NCBI RefSeq assembly: GCF_030127105.1
Contig: NZ_CP126164.1
Location: forward strand, 1 to 64,000
DNA from: Haloarcula pelagica
GTDB lineage: Archaea; Halobacteriota; Halobacteria; Halobacteriales; Haloarculaceae
DNA: 64,000 bases
Reading direction: 5' to 3'
Below, one piece after another: positions 45,227-53,917 of the stretch. The number at the start of each line of letters is the position of its first letter. Within the stretch, counting starts at the first letter, position 1. Made by a program: the position numbers and the translations under genes. The notes beneath the pieces are model-generated. The model made no database searches. It was not told the origin of the DNA and saw only the letters and a program-made list of their open reading frames with translations.

Positions 45227-46912
45227 ATGCGTCTCCCCGACATCGGGACGCTACTTCCGATTGTCGAGTGGCTCCGCGAGTACGAGCCAGGGTGGCTGCG
45301 AGCGGATCTCGTCGCCGGTCTCACGGTCGGTGCTGCAGTGGTTCCCGAGGGAATGGCCTATGCCGCACTCGCCGGTCTCCCGCTTGAGACGGGGCTCTAT
45401 GCGAGTCTCGCCGCCGTGACAGCGTACCTGGTAGTCGGGACCTCGAAACAGGTCATCGTCGGACCGACCTCCGCGCTGGCAGTGCTACTTGCGACCCAGG
45501 TCGGTGCGGTGGCAACTGGTGGGGCAGCGTACGTGACGCTCGTCGGCGTCACGACCCTTCTGGTGGGAGCAATAGCGTTCGTCGCGTGGCTGTTTCGGCT
45601 GGGCTTCGTCATGAACTTCATCTCCGAGTCGGTGCTGACTGGCTTTTCCGCTGGTGCAGCCCTGTTTATTATCTCGACACAGCTGCCTACACTACTCGGA
45701 CTCGACAGCGCCAGTGGGCAGTTCTACGAACGAATCTGGTTCGTCCTGAACAGCCTCGCTGCCATCCAGCCGCTAACGGCCGCCGTCGGCGTCGGGACGG
45801 TTCTGTTGTTGCTGGCCGGTGAACGGTACGCCCCACGGCTTCCGTCAGCACTCATCGTGGTGGCGCTCGCTATTGCGCTGGTTACCGTGACGGGCATCGA
45901 GGAGCAGGGAGTGACAGTCGTCGGCGCGGTCCCGAGCGGCCTGCCCGTACTCGCTGTGCCGACTACAACACTGTCGACTGTCGTCCAATTACTCCCGGTG
46001 GCACTGGCGTTGTTCATCCTCTCGTACGTCGAAGGGATGGCCGCTGTCGAGACGTTCGCCCAGCGGCACAAGTACCGTGCCGACCCGGACCAGGAACTGC
46101 TCGCGACGGGACTGACGAACACGCTGTCGGGACTCGCACAGGGCTTCGTCGTCGGGGGCAGTATGTCACGGTCGGCGCTGAACGATGCGGTCGGTGGCCG
46201 AACGCAAGCGATAAACGCGATTGTCGCCGTCGTGCTCATCGTCGTGTTGGTATTTTTGACAGGCTTACTATCCGCGCTTCCCGAGGCGACACTCGCTGGC
46301 GTGGTCATCGTCGCAGTGACGAAACTGGTCGACGTCGCCGAACTGCGACGGCTATGGCGGGTCGACCGAGGGGAGTTTCTCACAGCCGCAGTGGCGCTTA
46401 CGAGTGTGCTCGTCGTGGGCCTCCTCTATGGCGTGTTCGTCGGGGTCGTCATCTCTGCACTGGTCGTACTAGGCCGAGCGACGTATCCACACACCGCAGA
46501 ACTCGGACGAGACACCACGGGAGGCGAGTTCACCGACATTGACCGGCATCCCGCCGACGAGCGAGTGCCCGGGGTACTCGTCTACCGTGTCGACGCGGAG
46601 CTGTTCTTCGCAAACGCACCCACGGTACGACACGATCTGCTGGAGCGCCTTGACGAGCGCGACGAGCAAGTCCGGCTCGTAGTATTCGACATGCGGTCCT
46701 CACCGACGATCGATCTGACCGCAGCCGATATGTTTGCGGATCTGCACGAGCGGTTGGCTCACCGAGGCATCGACCTGCGGCTTGCCGAGGCCGACGGGGC
46801 CGTTCGAGACGTGCTTGCGCTGTCTGCGTCGGCCCATCCCCTCTGTGAGACGCCCGTCAACGAAGGCGTGGCAACCACGATTGAGTCGTGGCAACGTAGC
46901 CAGGAACAGTGA
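45227..46912 (+). CDS. SulP-family anion transporter with STAS domain
   Basis: 561 residues from ATG 45227. The SulP core holds LVAGLTVGAAVVPEGMAYAA and the signature TSKQVIVGPTSALAVLLATQ, with 12-14 membrane segments. A C-terminal STAS domain (about 450-555) has LVYRVDAELFFANAPTVRHD and FDMRSSPTIDLTAADMFADL. Family members carry sulfate, bicarbonate or other anions; the exact substrate cannot be told. It lies downstream of the APC-UspA gene on the same strand. Confidence 0.9.
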   Translation: MRLPDIGTLLPIVEWLREYEPGWLRADLVAGLTVGAAVVPEGMAYAALAGLPLETGLYASLAAVTAYLVVGTSKQVIVGPTSALAVLLATQVGAVATGGAAYVTLVGVTTLLVGAIAFVAWLFRLGFVMNFISESVLTGFSAGAALFIISTQLPTLLGLDSASGQFYERIWFVLNSLAAIQPLTAAVGVGTVLLLLAGERYAPRLPSALIVVALAIALVTVTGIEEQGVTVVGAVPSGLPVLAVPTTTLSTVVQLLPVALALFILSYVEGMAAVETFAQRHKYRADPDQELLATGLTNTLSGLAQGFVVGGSMSRSALNDAVGGRTQAINAIVAVVLIVVLVFLTGLLSALPEATLAGVVIVAVTKLVDVAELRRLWRVDRGEFLTAAVALTSVLVVGLLYGVFVGVVISALVVLGRATYPHTAELGRDTTGGEFTDIDRHPADERVPGVLVYRVDAELFFANAPTVRHDLLERLDERDEQVRLVVFDMRSSPTIDLTAADMFADLHERLAHRGIDLRLAEADGAVRDVLALSASAHPLCETPVNEGVATTIESWQRSQEQ

Positions 46913-47064
46913 TGGCTACTGGTGACGCAACGGCAGTCGAGAATCGCTCATCGTGTCGTGTCCGAGGCCACCAATTCCTCCGTTTCGAGGGGCAACGCGT
47001 ACGTAACTCGCAGGAGAACTGCGACAATCGATACACTTTAGCCATGGCCGTCTCTTAGATATAT

Positions 47065-47334
47065 CCGATCAGATACTTGTCTATACAGACAGGAGTGACG
47101 CCGCCGGCCGGGGCACTCAATCTCGCGCTGGACATCGCCACAACGTACAACAGTGCATTGCATACAGTACGCGTCGTCGATATCGGTAGCCTCGCCGTGG
47201 ACGAAGACAGCGATAGATAGCTCATCGAGCGGGCGCTCGAAGCGAACGGTGAGCGGGCGATCGGTGATATCCGAGAGCGAGCGGACGAGATCGACATACC
47301 GGTCGAATCGGCAATCCGCTATGGGCGTGCATAG
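47065..47334 (+). pseudogene. UspA fragment with in-frame stop
   Basis: The frame reads GALNLALDIATTYNSALHTV, then RVVDIGSLAVDEDSDR, a TAG at 47218-47220, and continues in the same frame RALEANGERAIGDIRERADE and IPVESAIRYGRA to TAG 47332-47334. This is the central part of a UspA protein; the N-terminal ILVPTDGS-type strand is eroded and the ATP-binding end is missing. It follows the SulP gene and converges on the MATE gene. Confidence 0.75.
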
Positions 47335-47370
47335 TTGAGATATCGCCGCGTAAGCTACCGACGGCGGCGC

Positions 47371-48837
47371 TCAGTCGTCTACTGCCGGTGTCTCGAACTC
47401 GTCCTCGAAGTCGGCGTCAGCCGAACCTGTGGACCCGCGCACATCGCCATCACGCCACGTCCCGCGGCGGAACCACAGCCACGCGATAGTCGCACCCGCG
47501 ATATTTGAGATGAAGAACGCAATCCAGATGCCACGGACACCGAAGATAGCGTCGGCGAACGGAATCGAGAGGCGATATTGGGACGCGACGTACGCGATGG
47601 GGAGTCGGATAACGGCGAGGGTTGTGACGGAGATAGCGGCAGCGACGAGCGTCTTCCCCGCGCCGCGGAACCCGCCAGTAAAGGCGCGCATGATGCCGAT
47701 GAACCCAAAGGAGAGCGAGACGTACCGGAGGAACGTCGCCCCCTCGGTGATGACGGCCGAGTCGTTCGTGAAGACAGCGACGATAGGCTCTGGCACGAGG
47801 AATATCACGACGCCCATGAACGCGAGGATGGCAAACAGCCCCTTGGCTGCGAGATAGTTCGCTTCCTCGGCGCGGTCGTATTTCCCAGCGCCGATGTTCT
47901 GGCCGCTCATCGTCTCGACACCACGGGCAACGGCGATTGCTGGCAGGAAAATGACCGAGAACACGCGGGTCCCGATACCGAACGCCGCAACGACCGTCGT
48001 CGAGAACAGGCCGACGACGATGAGCAAGGCGTTGATGGAGAGTGCCCGGCCGGTTCCCTCGATGCTTGCCGGGACGCCGATTTCGAGGATCTTTTTGAGA
48101 TACTGGAAGTCGGGGACAAGGTCCGAGACGTGAATCTGGATGCCACGGCTCCCCGAGAGCATGATCGCGAGGCCGACGGCCATCGCCAGACTCCGCGAGA
48201 AGACGGTCGCGACGGCCGCCCCCTGGATGCCCAGCTCGGGGACGGCAATCGGGCCTACGTCCCACCCGTTAATCAGGAATGGGTCGAGGATGACGTTGAG
48301 GACAACCGTCCCCAACATCACGAGCATCGGCGTAATCGTGTCGCCGGCGCCGCGCATCAGGGAGATGAACACGAAGAAGCCGAACATGAACGGCAGTCCG
48401 AGTGCGATCACCTCCATATAAGCCGTCGCACCGGGGAGCACACTTGGCGATGCCCCAAGGAACTCCAGGAACGGCCGGACGAACGGATACGCGACAAGCC
48501 CGAGTATCAACGACGCAGCGAAGGCGAAGGTGAACGTCTGGGACGCCGCATACTCTGCTTTTCGCGTCTCCTCAGCGCCAGTATGTTGGGCCACAAGAAC
48601 ACTCCCTGCTACTGATAGGCCCATCCCGAGAGAAATGAGCAAGAAGACCATCGGGAACCCAAAGGAGATGGCCGCTAGCGCATCCGTCGAGTAGCGACCG
48701 AGCCAGAAGGTGTCCGCGAGGTTGTAGGCCGTCTGGAGCAAGTTCGTTATGACGATGGGCAGGGACAGATACACCAACGGTTTGAGGATATCCCCATCGG
48801 TGAGGTTCAGTTCGTCCTGTCCTTTGAACAGGCTCAC
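47371..48837 (-). CDS. MATE-family efflux transporter
   Basis: 488 residues, 12 membrane segments in two halves. The start has LVYLSLPIVITNLLQTAYNL and DTFWLGRYSTDALAAISFGF; the second half has EIGVPASIEGTGRALSINAL and AVARGVETMSGQNIGAGKYD. MATE proteins export drugs or metabolites by H+ or Na+ antiport. The gene is directly downstream of a TetR regulator, whose stop overlaps its ATG by 4 bases, so it is the likely regulated target. Confidence 0.9.
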   Translation of the reverse strand: MSLFKGQDELNLTDGDILKPLVYLSLPIVITNLLQTAYNLADTFWLGRYSTDALAAISFGFPMVFLLISLGMGLSVAGSVLVAQHTGAEETRKAEYAASQTFTFAFAASLILGLVAYPFVRPFLEFLGASPSVLPGATAYMEVIALGLPFMFGFFVFISLMRGAGDTITPMLVMLGTVVLNVILDPFLINGWDVGPIAVPELGIQGAAVATVFSRSLAMAVGLAIMLSGSRGIQIHVSDLVPDFQYLKKILEIGVPASIEGTGRALSINALLIVVGLFSTTVVAAFGIGTRVFSVIFLPAIAVARGVETMSGQNIGAGKYDRAEEANYLAAKGLFAILAFMGVVIFLVPEPIVAVFTNDSAVITEGATFLRYVSLSFGFIGIMRAFTGGFRGAGKTLVAAAISVTTLAVIRLPIAYVASQYRLSIPFADAIFGVRGIWIAFFISNIAGATIAWLWFRRGTWRDGDVRGSTGSADADFEDEFETPAVDD

Positions 48838-49424
48838 GCCGCCACCTCCGAGCCGGGCGTCCAGCCCAGATGCAGGGTCAACGATTGTTCGATAGTCTCG
48901 CGAGTCCGCCCGGTCCGCTCACCGAGCGCCACTGAGCGGACGTGCGCGCCGTTAATCATCGTGGCAACGAGCCGGGCTACTTCTTCGGGGTCGGCATCGT
49001 CGAAGTATCCCGCCTCGATGCCGTCGCGGACGGCCGTCTCGACGACGGTACGGACGACTTCGTCGAGTTCGACGAACCGCTCGCGAAAGAGATCGTGATA
49101 GGGTGCCTGGGCCTTCAGCTCCATTAGCGCGACCGGGAAGTCGTCGTGGTCGGATGAGGACTCCTCGAATACGGCGTCGAGGAAGTCTGTCAGGCGGTCG
49201 CGTGGGTCTCGTGCCTCGCAGGCCAGACGCGATTCGAATCGGTCCAGTAGGTCGTCCAGAAAGGCGTTCAGCAACTCTTCTTTGGTGTCGAAGTGGTAGT
49301 GAATAGCCGCCGAGGTCACCGACGACTCGTCGGCAATGCGTTGCATCGTGAGGTCGGCGTAGCCGTGCTCGCAGAGTGCACGCCCCGTCGCCTCGATGAT
49401 TTCGGCAGTGCTCTCAGAACTCAT
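48834..49424 (-). CDS. TetR/AcrR-family repressor of the MATE exporter
   Basis: 196 residues. The N-terminal helix-turn-helix (IIEATGRALCEHGYADLTMQ, RIADESSVTSAAIHYHFDTK) is typical of TetR, followed by an all-helical ligand-binding domain that includes RLVATMINGAHVRSVALGER. It is the first gene of a two-gene unit with the MATE exporter. Two GACTAGTC-type palindromes lie 14-56 bases upstream of the start and are its probable operators. The inducer is presumably an exported compound. Confidence 0.9.
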   Translation of the reverse strand: MSSESTAEIIEATGRALCEHGYADLTMQRIADESSVTSAAIHYHFDTKEELLNAFLDDLLDRFESRLACEARDPRDRLTDFLDAVFEESSSDHDDFPVALMELKAQAPYHDLFRERFVELDEVVRTVVETAVRDGIEAGYFDDADPEEVARLVATMINGAHVRSVALGERTGRTRETIEQSLTLHLGWTPGSEVAA

Positions 49425-49437
49425 GCTACTCCAACTT

Positions 49438-49480
49438 ACTGACTAGTCAGTTAAGAGAGTTTTGACTAACTAGTCAGTCA
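49438..49480. promoter_or_regulatory. TetR operator: two palindromes
   Basis: Site 1 (49438-49451) is the perfect 14-bp palindrome ACTGACTAGTCAGT. Site 2 (49463-49480) is the near-palindrome TGACTAACTAGTCAGTCA. Centres are 27 bases apart. Their position just before the repressor start fits autorepression of the repressor-exporter unit. Confidence 0.75.
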
Positions 49481-49663
49481 GTTCAGCGGATTAGGTCGGA
49501 CAGCTGCCACGGGCCGAGGACGGACGACGGCTATCAGTAGCATCTGCTGGCCGAGTGGATCTTACCGTATCACAACATGTGGATCGCTCTGTCGACGTAG
49601 GATTGCTGGAGACAAACTCTTCTGGATAGAGAAAGCAGTCTGGAAACTGTTTTCAGACGGCGT

Positions 49664-50818
49664 TCAGGGCGATTCGACGAGAGCGAGAATATCTGGCGCT
49701 CTGTATACTCTGTTGCGCTCTTTGTCAGTCAATTCTACGATGATTCCGTCTTCACTGAGCCTCTCAATCGCGTCGTAGACTGCCTGCCGTGAGCGACCGG
49801 TCGCATCGATGGCCCGTGGAGCTTTGAGATATGGCTCTTCGAACAAATGGTCGATGACATCCCGGACTGCAGGGCTGTTCGGGAAACGGCTTCGGTAGTC
49901 CGCACGGAGCGCGACGAGTTCGATACCACACTGATAGGCATCAATAGCCTGTTCGGCAATCGCGTTCAGGACGAACGTGATCCACGACTCCCACTGGCCA
50001 TGCTGGCTCACCGCGAGGAGACGGTCAAAGTACTCCGTTCGATAGTGGTTGAAATACGCCGAGAGGTAGAGATACGGTTCTGAGAGCAGGTTTGCCTGAT
50101 ACAGTTGGAGCATAATGAGGAGTCGTCCCAATCGGCCATTCCCATCGCGGAACGGATGAATCGTCTCGAACTGGTAGTGTGTAATCGCGATATCGATCAG
50201 TGGGGGATAACTCCCATTTCTAATGTATGAGAGCAACTGATCAAGGAGTAGTGCGACGCTGTTTGGATTTGCCGGGACGAATCGAGCGTTTTCGACGTGG
50301 TTATCCGGGCCGATCATGACTGGGATATCATCGCGAATATCACCCGGGCGCTTGTTCTCACCACGGACATCAATGAGTAATGAAGCATGGAGCTCACAGA
50401 GGAGTTCTTGATCTATCTGTCTGCCATCATCCAAGGCGTTGAAGCCCGTCCGGATTGCTTCGACGTAATTATACGCTTCACGGATGTCCCGAAGGTTGGC
50501 TGCTGAGCGCTCAGGATCGTCGTCGAGATTGTGAAGAACGATATCCGAGACAGTGACATCAGTCCCTTCAATCTGCGAACTCATCGCCGCTTCCCGGACG
50601 ACAAACGGCGCGATGAGAAGGTTCTCGTTCTCGATGTCGTCGTAGAGTGTCGAGAGCTGTCCGAGAGCATAGCGTGCATCCCCGTAGGCACGGAGGATAT
50701 CGTCACTGTATGTGAGCTCAGGTGGGAGTCCAGCAGGCTGGTAGCACGGAATATCCTCGTATGGGTCAATCCATCCCGGTCCGTTATCAAAATCATCGGG
50801 ATTCATTTGACTAAGCAA
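49664..50818 (-). CDS. Fic-domain protein with C-terminal winged helix
   Basis: 384 residues. An N-terminal Fic-associated domain includes AAMSSQIEGTDVTVSDI, the inhibitory-helix motif (Ser/Thr-x-x-x-Glu-Gly). The catalytic loop is HPFRDGNGRLGRLL (near residue 215), complete for AMP transfer. A C-terminal winged helix (about 320-375; RAIDATGRSRQAVYDAIERL) is common in this class. Fic enzymes AMPylate target proteins, and self-inhibition by the N-terminal helix is expected here. The gene stands alone. Start ATG 50818; ATG 50806 is also possible. Confidence 0.9.
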   Translation of the reverse strand: MLSQMNPDDFDNGPGWIDPYEDIPCYQPAGLPPELTYSDDILRAYGDARYALGQLSTLYDDIENENLLIAPFVVREAAMSSQIEGTDVTVSDIVLHNLDDDPERSAANLRDIREAYNYVEAIRTGFNALDDGRQIDQELLCELHASLLIDVRGENKRPGDIRDDIPVMIGPDNHVENARFVPANPNSVALLLDQLLSYIRNGSYPPLIDIAITHYQFETIHPFRDGNGRLGRLLIMLQLYQANLLSEPYLYLSAYFNHYRTEYFDRLLAVSQHGQWESWITFVLNAIAEQAIDAYQCGIELVALRADYRSRFPNSPAVRDVIDHLFEEPYLKAPRAIDATGRSRQAVYDAIERLSEDGIIVELTDKERNRVYRAPDILALVESP

Positions 50819-51129
50819 CTGTACCGGAGTAGTTTAATCTGTCGAAAACCATTTAAGCAGATTAATAGCTGAAAATTATTCTTATGAGTCTATCTAGTTC
50901 GGGTTGATTTGACTTGACTACATCCATCGCGGTCAGTATTCAATTTCGTGGCAGCTACGCTTACGAGCTAGCCAGCTCCCGGAGACGCTGTGGCACCCAG
51001 GTCCCAGAAGCGGTCGATGGTCCAATGCCCGAAACCATACTACCCCAAAGTGGTTGAAATGTACAGACTTTGCCGAGTGTATGTATCCACCGGGCGGGCG
51101 GCTGTCGCACAGTATGCAGTGTCGCGTCA
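50819..51129. other. Intergenic region, nothing certain
   Basis: About 310 bases. A/T-rich sequence directly before 50818 should hold the Fic promoter. The part from 50940 to 51120 is GC-rich with open frames on both strands but no recognisable protein; it might be leftover sequence from an element that carried the serine recombinase. Confidence 0.4.
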
Positions 51130-51936
51130 CTACTGCTGATGACGGCGGATCTCATCGCGAACGATGGTCCGAATGTCCTGCTCGGGGAGGCTTGTATCAA
51201 TGGGGAGATCCGGTTTCTCTAGGGGTTCGAGTTCTTGTGCGGCAGCTTGGAGCCGCTCGTCTCCGGCTTCAGCGTAGAAATACAGGTCCCGGCGATCATC
51301 GTAAAGAGCCCGCAATGTTGACTCAGCGACGGGCGTTCCGTCAGCTGCCTCAGCGTAGGAGTAGCCTTGAGCGACGCGTTCGAGCGCCCGTCGAATAGTC
51401 AGGAACTCGTCAGCGTTGACCTGGAGGTAGCCATCTTCAACGTCGAACCCTGCTGGAGGCCGTCCAGTCCATCGGCCGGCATCTTTCGCAGCGTCGATAC
51501 CAGACTGAATCCGGCGAAGCTTCTGTTTGTGTTCTACGCGAGCGAGGTCACCCATCACACCAGCAATTAGCTGACTCACCGCTCTGTCGACGAGGTCATC
51601 ATCAAGGCTGAGTTCGAGCCCGACTTCCAGATCTTGAATCCCGGTTTCATGCCTGAGACAGAACTCGAGAAACTCGTGGATTTCGCCGGCGCCGAGTCTG
51701 GAAAGACGAGAGAGTTCGTGGACGATGACAACGTCCAAGGCTCCGTCTTCAATATCCGAACGGAGACGCTGGTATTCCTCACCCCGGTCGGTTTTTGTCC
51801 CACTAATGATGTCTGTGTAGGCGTGAATCTCCGGTTCGTTGTACGAGTGGTCGGCGAACTCCTGCAGTTCGTCGAGCTGACGTTGTGGGTCTTGGTCTGT
51901 AGTCGAGACACGGGCATAGATGCCGATCTCGGGCAT
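51130..51936 (-). CDS. Serine recombinase (resolvase/invertase family)
   Basis: 268 residues. The catalytic domain opens with GIYARVSTTDQDPQRQLDEL, where the Ser of ARVST is the nucleophile, and contains VIVHELSRLSRLGAGEIHEF and LIAGVMGDLARVEHKQKLRR. A DNA-binding region follows (GRWTGRPPAGFDVEDGYLQV; VAESTLRALYDDRRD). Size and layout fit small resolvases or invertases of haloarchaeal plasmids. It is close to a toxin-antitoxin pair on the same strand and may have brought the island in, or resolve the replicon. Confidence 0.88.
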   Translation of the reverse strand: MPEIGIYARVSTTDQDPQRQLDELQEFADHSYNEPEIHAYTDIISGTKTDRGEEYQRLRSDIEDGALDVVIVHELSRLSRLGAGEIHEFLEFCLRHETGIQDLEVGLELSLDDDLVDRAVSQLIAGVMGDLARVEHKQKLRRIQSGIDAAKDAGRWTGRPPAGFDVEDGYLQVNADEFLTIRRALERVAQGYSYAEAADGTPVAESTLRALYDDRRDLYFYAEAGDERLQAAAQELEPLEKPDLPIDTSLPEQDIRTIVRDEIRRHQQ

Positions 51937-51995
51937 ATTTCTGCGGCCTCAACCGAGTGTATAAGTTATCCACCTTTTGATGACTCCAGTAACTG

Positions 51996-52400
51996 TCACG
52001 GCGCAGCAGCACCGATATTATCATTCGATCCAGCAAACGGGATATCGATTTCGAGCCCATCGTAGGTCAATAACGGCTTCTTCGCCTGCCCAGAGCCACC
52101 TCCCTCGAACTCAATAACACCGATCGATTCGAGTTCAGTGAGATTCCGATGGACCTGTTTGTAGTCTCGGTCGACAAGTTCAGCAGCCTCACGAATACTT
52201 TCAGGGCCGTGTTCTGAGATCGCCTCTAGTAACTGCAGATTCTTTGGGCTGAGGAGCCGGCTAAGTTCGGTGTACGATTCGAAATTGAGAACTGGTTGGA
52301 CATCTTCAAGGTCCTTCCCTTCCTGTGCAGCCTTGATGCGACTGCGAGCACGCTGATCGAGACGGTCGCGTTCACCGACGGTGACTTTGAGCGTTGGCAT
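51996..52400 (-). CDS. HVO_A0114-type DNA-binding antitoxin (TumA-like)
   Basis: 134 residues from ATG 52400 (GTG 52442 is possible and would overlap the upstream gene). A basic N-terminal segment (RLDQRARSRIKAAQEGKDLE) precedes a winged helix: RLLSPKNLQLLEAISEHGPE, IREAAELVDRDYKQVHRNLT, then SIGVIEFEGGGSGQAKKPLL. It is the HVO_A0114-type regulator found paired with TumE-like toxins, and is expected to neutralise the toxin and repress the pair. The C-terminus is Gly/Asn/Ala rich. Confidence 0.78.
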   Translation of the reverse strand: MPTLKVTVGERDRLDQRARSRIKAAQEGKDLEDVQPVLNFESYTELSRLLSPKNLQLLEAISEHGPESIREAAELVDRDYKQVHRNLTELESIGVIEFEGGGSGQAKKPLLTYDGLEIDIPFAGSNDNIGAAAP

Positions 52401-52423
52401 AGTGTAATCCTCCTTGAAGCGTT

Positions 52424-52729
52424 CTATGATGACCAGTCCCATGAGACGGGAGATAGTTCTTCAGCTTCCTCTTTGAACTGGTCGTACAGCGTGAGCATCC
52501 CGGGGAAATCGATATATTCGACATCGGTCTGGGTGTGGCGCTCGTGTCCTTTCTGTTGTTCGTGAGCGTTGTCGTATCGGATGATGGTATCGCCACCAAC
52601 TTCGCCGAGATGCAGACTGTAGTCCCAGCCACACGGGTACTTTTTATCGTCAGTCTGTCGGATGGTCACTGCAACAACGTAGCCGTCTTCGACATCCCGC
52701 CAGTCTTCGATTGTCGTATAGGACGCCAT
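52424..52729 (-). CDS. TumE-like toxin (DUF6516 type)
   Basis: 101 residues. The pattern WRDVEDGYVVAVTIRQTDDK, then CGWDYSLHLGEVGGDTIIRY, DNAHEQQKGHERH and FPGMLTLYDQFKEE matches the TumE/DUF6516 toxin family, including the Tyr-Asp-Asn-x-His stretch. The antitoxin-like gene starts 23 bases after its stop, or overlaps it if GTG 52442 is used. An inverted repeat at 52750-52773 lies directly upstream and is the likely autoregulatory operator. Confidence 0.8.
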   Translation of the reverse strand: MASYTTIEDWRDVEDGYVVAVTIRQTDDKKYPCGWDYSLHLGEVGGDTIIRYDNAHEQQKGHERHTQTDVEYIDFPGMLTLYDQFKEEAEELSPVSWDWSS

Positions 52730-52749
52730 CCGCTAGCCTATGTTATTAC

Positions 52750-52773
52750 CTCCATAGACATAAGCCTATGGAG
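52750..52773. promoter_or_regulatory. Inverted-repeat operator of the toxin-antitoxin pair
   Basis: Arms CTCCATAG (52750-52757) and CTATGGAG (52766-52773) are perfect complements around 8 bases. Extra CCTATG and CCCATAGG half sites lie on both sides (52736-52785). The position 20-45 bases upstream of the toxin start fits repression by the toxin-antitoxin complex. Confidence 0.7.
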
Positions 52774-52982
52774 GAAGCCCCATAGGAGAGTGCAACGGTT
52801 CTGACCGAAAGATTCTGCGGTGACGGTTGGATTGATAAACTGGCCGGGTTTTGACTGGGCCGTAGGAAGGACTACCTTCTTGCGCTCGTTTCCTCCCTGC
52901 ACGCTCTTCGATCGCATCGCTCCCTGGAGAAGGGAGCCTATTGCCAGCCCTGATTAAATCCGAAGTTACACCACATTTCAGA

Positions 52983-53915
52983 CTAATTCCCGTCAAAACT
53001 GTCGGTCAGCGAGGCCTGCTCGGAGCCATGCAGGTAATCCTGCACAGTCTCCGAGAGCACCTGTTGCTCAACCGCTAAAACGGCGTCCATGTGGTCACGG
53101 GTGAACCGATACGTGTGATTCTCGACTTGCTCACAGGCTCCGAATTCGACAAGAAAATCAAATACTAATTCCAACTCGGTGAGGCCGACGTTGTGCTTCG
53201 GTGCGAAATAGTCACGAACCTCGGTCCGACTAACCTCTATCCCATCGTCGTGGTCTAGTGCTTGCTCACCCCATACGTCGGCGACCGCCATGGCCAGCAC
53301 TTCATGCTCCATTCCTTCGGTCAGCATGAGCTGGTCGGGCGGGTTCTCGGGTAATTCTATTCCGCGCCGCAAAAGCGACTGTAGATTCCCCGAATCGTTG
53401 AACTCACCCGCGAGTGGTCGAAGTTCACCACCATAGTCCTGCGTCATCAGCACGGCATGGTTCGTCAGCTCGTCAACAGTATCTGCGAACTGCGTAGACT
53501 CCTCACGCACCTCCTCCAAATATTCCTCGTCCATGTCTTGATAGATGATGATTGGCTCAACAGCCGTTACGGTTCCACTGAGTCCAATCCGGTCACGGAC
53601 CTGGGCGGCTCGTAAGGCCTCCTCCGCGGCCTCGATATCGATGCTTGCACACTCCCGCATCTGTCGGATATCGCGCCCATCAATATTATTCCCGCTCTTA
53701 ATCTCCGCGAGCACACAAGTCTCCCCGTCGTACAGTACAAAATCTGGCTCTGCAGTCACACCGGTTCGCGGGTTACTGATTTCCGGGAAGAACATCGGAA
53801 TACGGACACCATGATTGTAGAGCGCCGGCGTCGCTCGTTCGGTGACAGCGGAGTAAAAGAGATTGTACGTGTTGACTTCGCGCCGTTGCCGTACCCCCTC
53901 TGTCACCTCATCCAT
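52983..53915 (-). CDS. PD-(D/E)XK-like nuclease of the defence operon
   Basis: 310 residues. Residues about 50-75 have a nuclease-type core: AEPDFVLYDGETCVLAEIKS, where Asp in PDF and Glu-x-Lys in AEIKSG form the PD-(D/E)XK pattern. The middle is helical, and the C-terminal 90 residues read like a winged helix (RTEVRDYFAPKHNVGLTELE, then YRFTRDHMDAVLAVEQQ). It starts 2 bases after the stop of the preceding minus-strand gene, so it is the last member of an operon with the methyltransferase at 56660-60676. It may cleave invading DNA or RNA. No named family is recognised. Confidence 0.7.
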   Translation of the reverse strand: MDEVTEGVRQRREVNTYNLFYSAVTERATPALYNHGVRIPMFFPEISNPRTGVTAEPDFVLYDGETCVLAEIKSGNNIDGRDIRQMRECASIDIEAAEEALRAAQVRDRIGLSGTVTAVEPIIIYQDMDEEYLEEVREESTQFADTVDELTNHAVLMTQDYGGELRPLAGEFNDSGNLQSLLRRGIELPENPPDQLMLTEGMEHEVLAMAVADVWGEQALDHDDGIEVSRTEVRDYFAPKHNVGLTELELVFDFLVEFGACEQVENHTYRFTRDHMDAVLAVEQQVLSETVQDYLHGSEQASLTDSFDGN

Positions 53916-53917
53916 AG

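Noticed and set aside
47578-48615. A 345-codon plus-strand open frame
   Set aside because: Antisense to the MATE exporter; very Asp/Glu/Arg rich without structure.
50933-51129. Possible tRNA or gene in the GC-rich gap before the serine recombinase
   Set aside because: No cloverleaf could be drawn, and neither strand gives a recognisable protein.
52766-52996. A 76-codon minus-strand frame between the toxin and the nuclease gene
   Set aside because: Arg/Ser/Pro-rich composition unlike haloarchaeal proteins, and it overlaps the toxin operator. I see no function, though a non-coding RNA here cannot be excluded.
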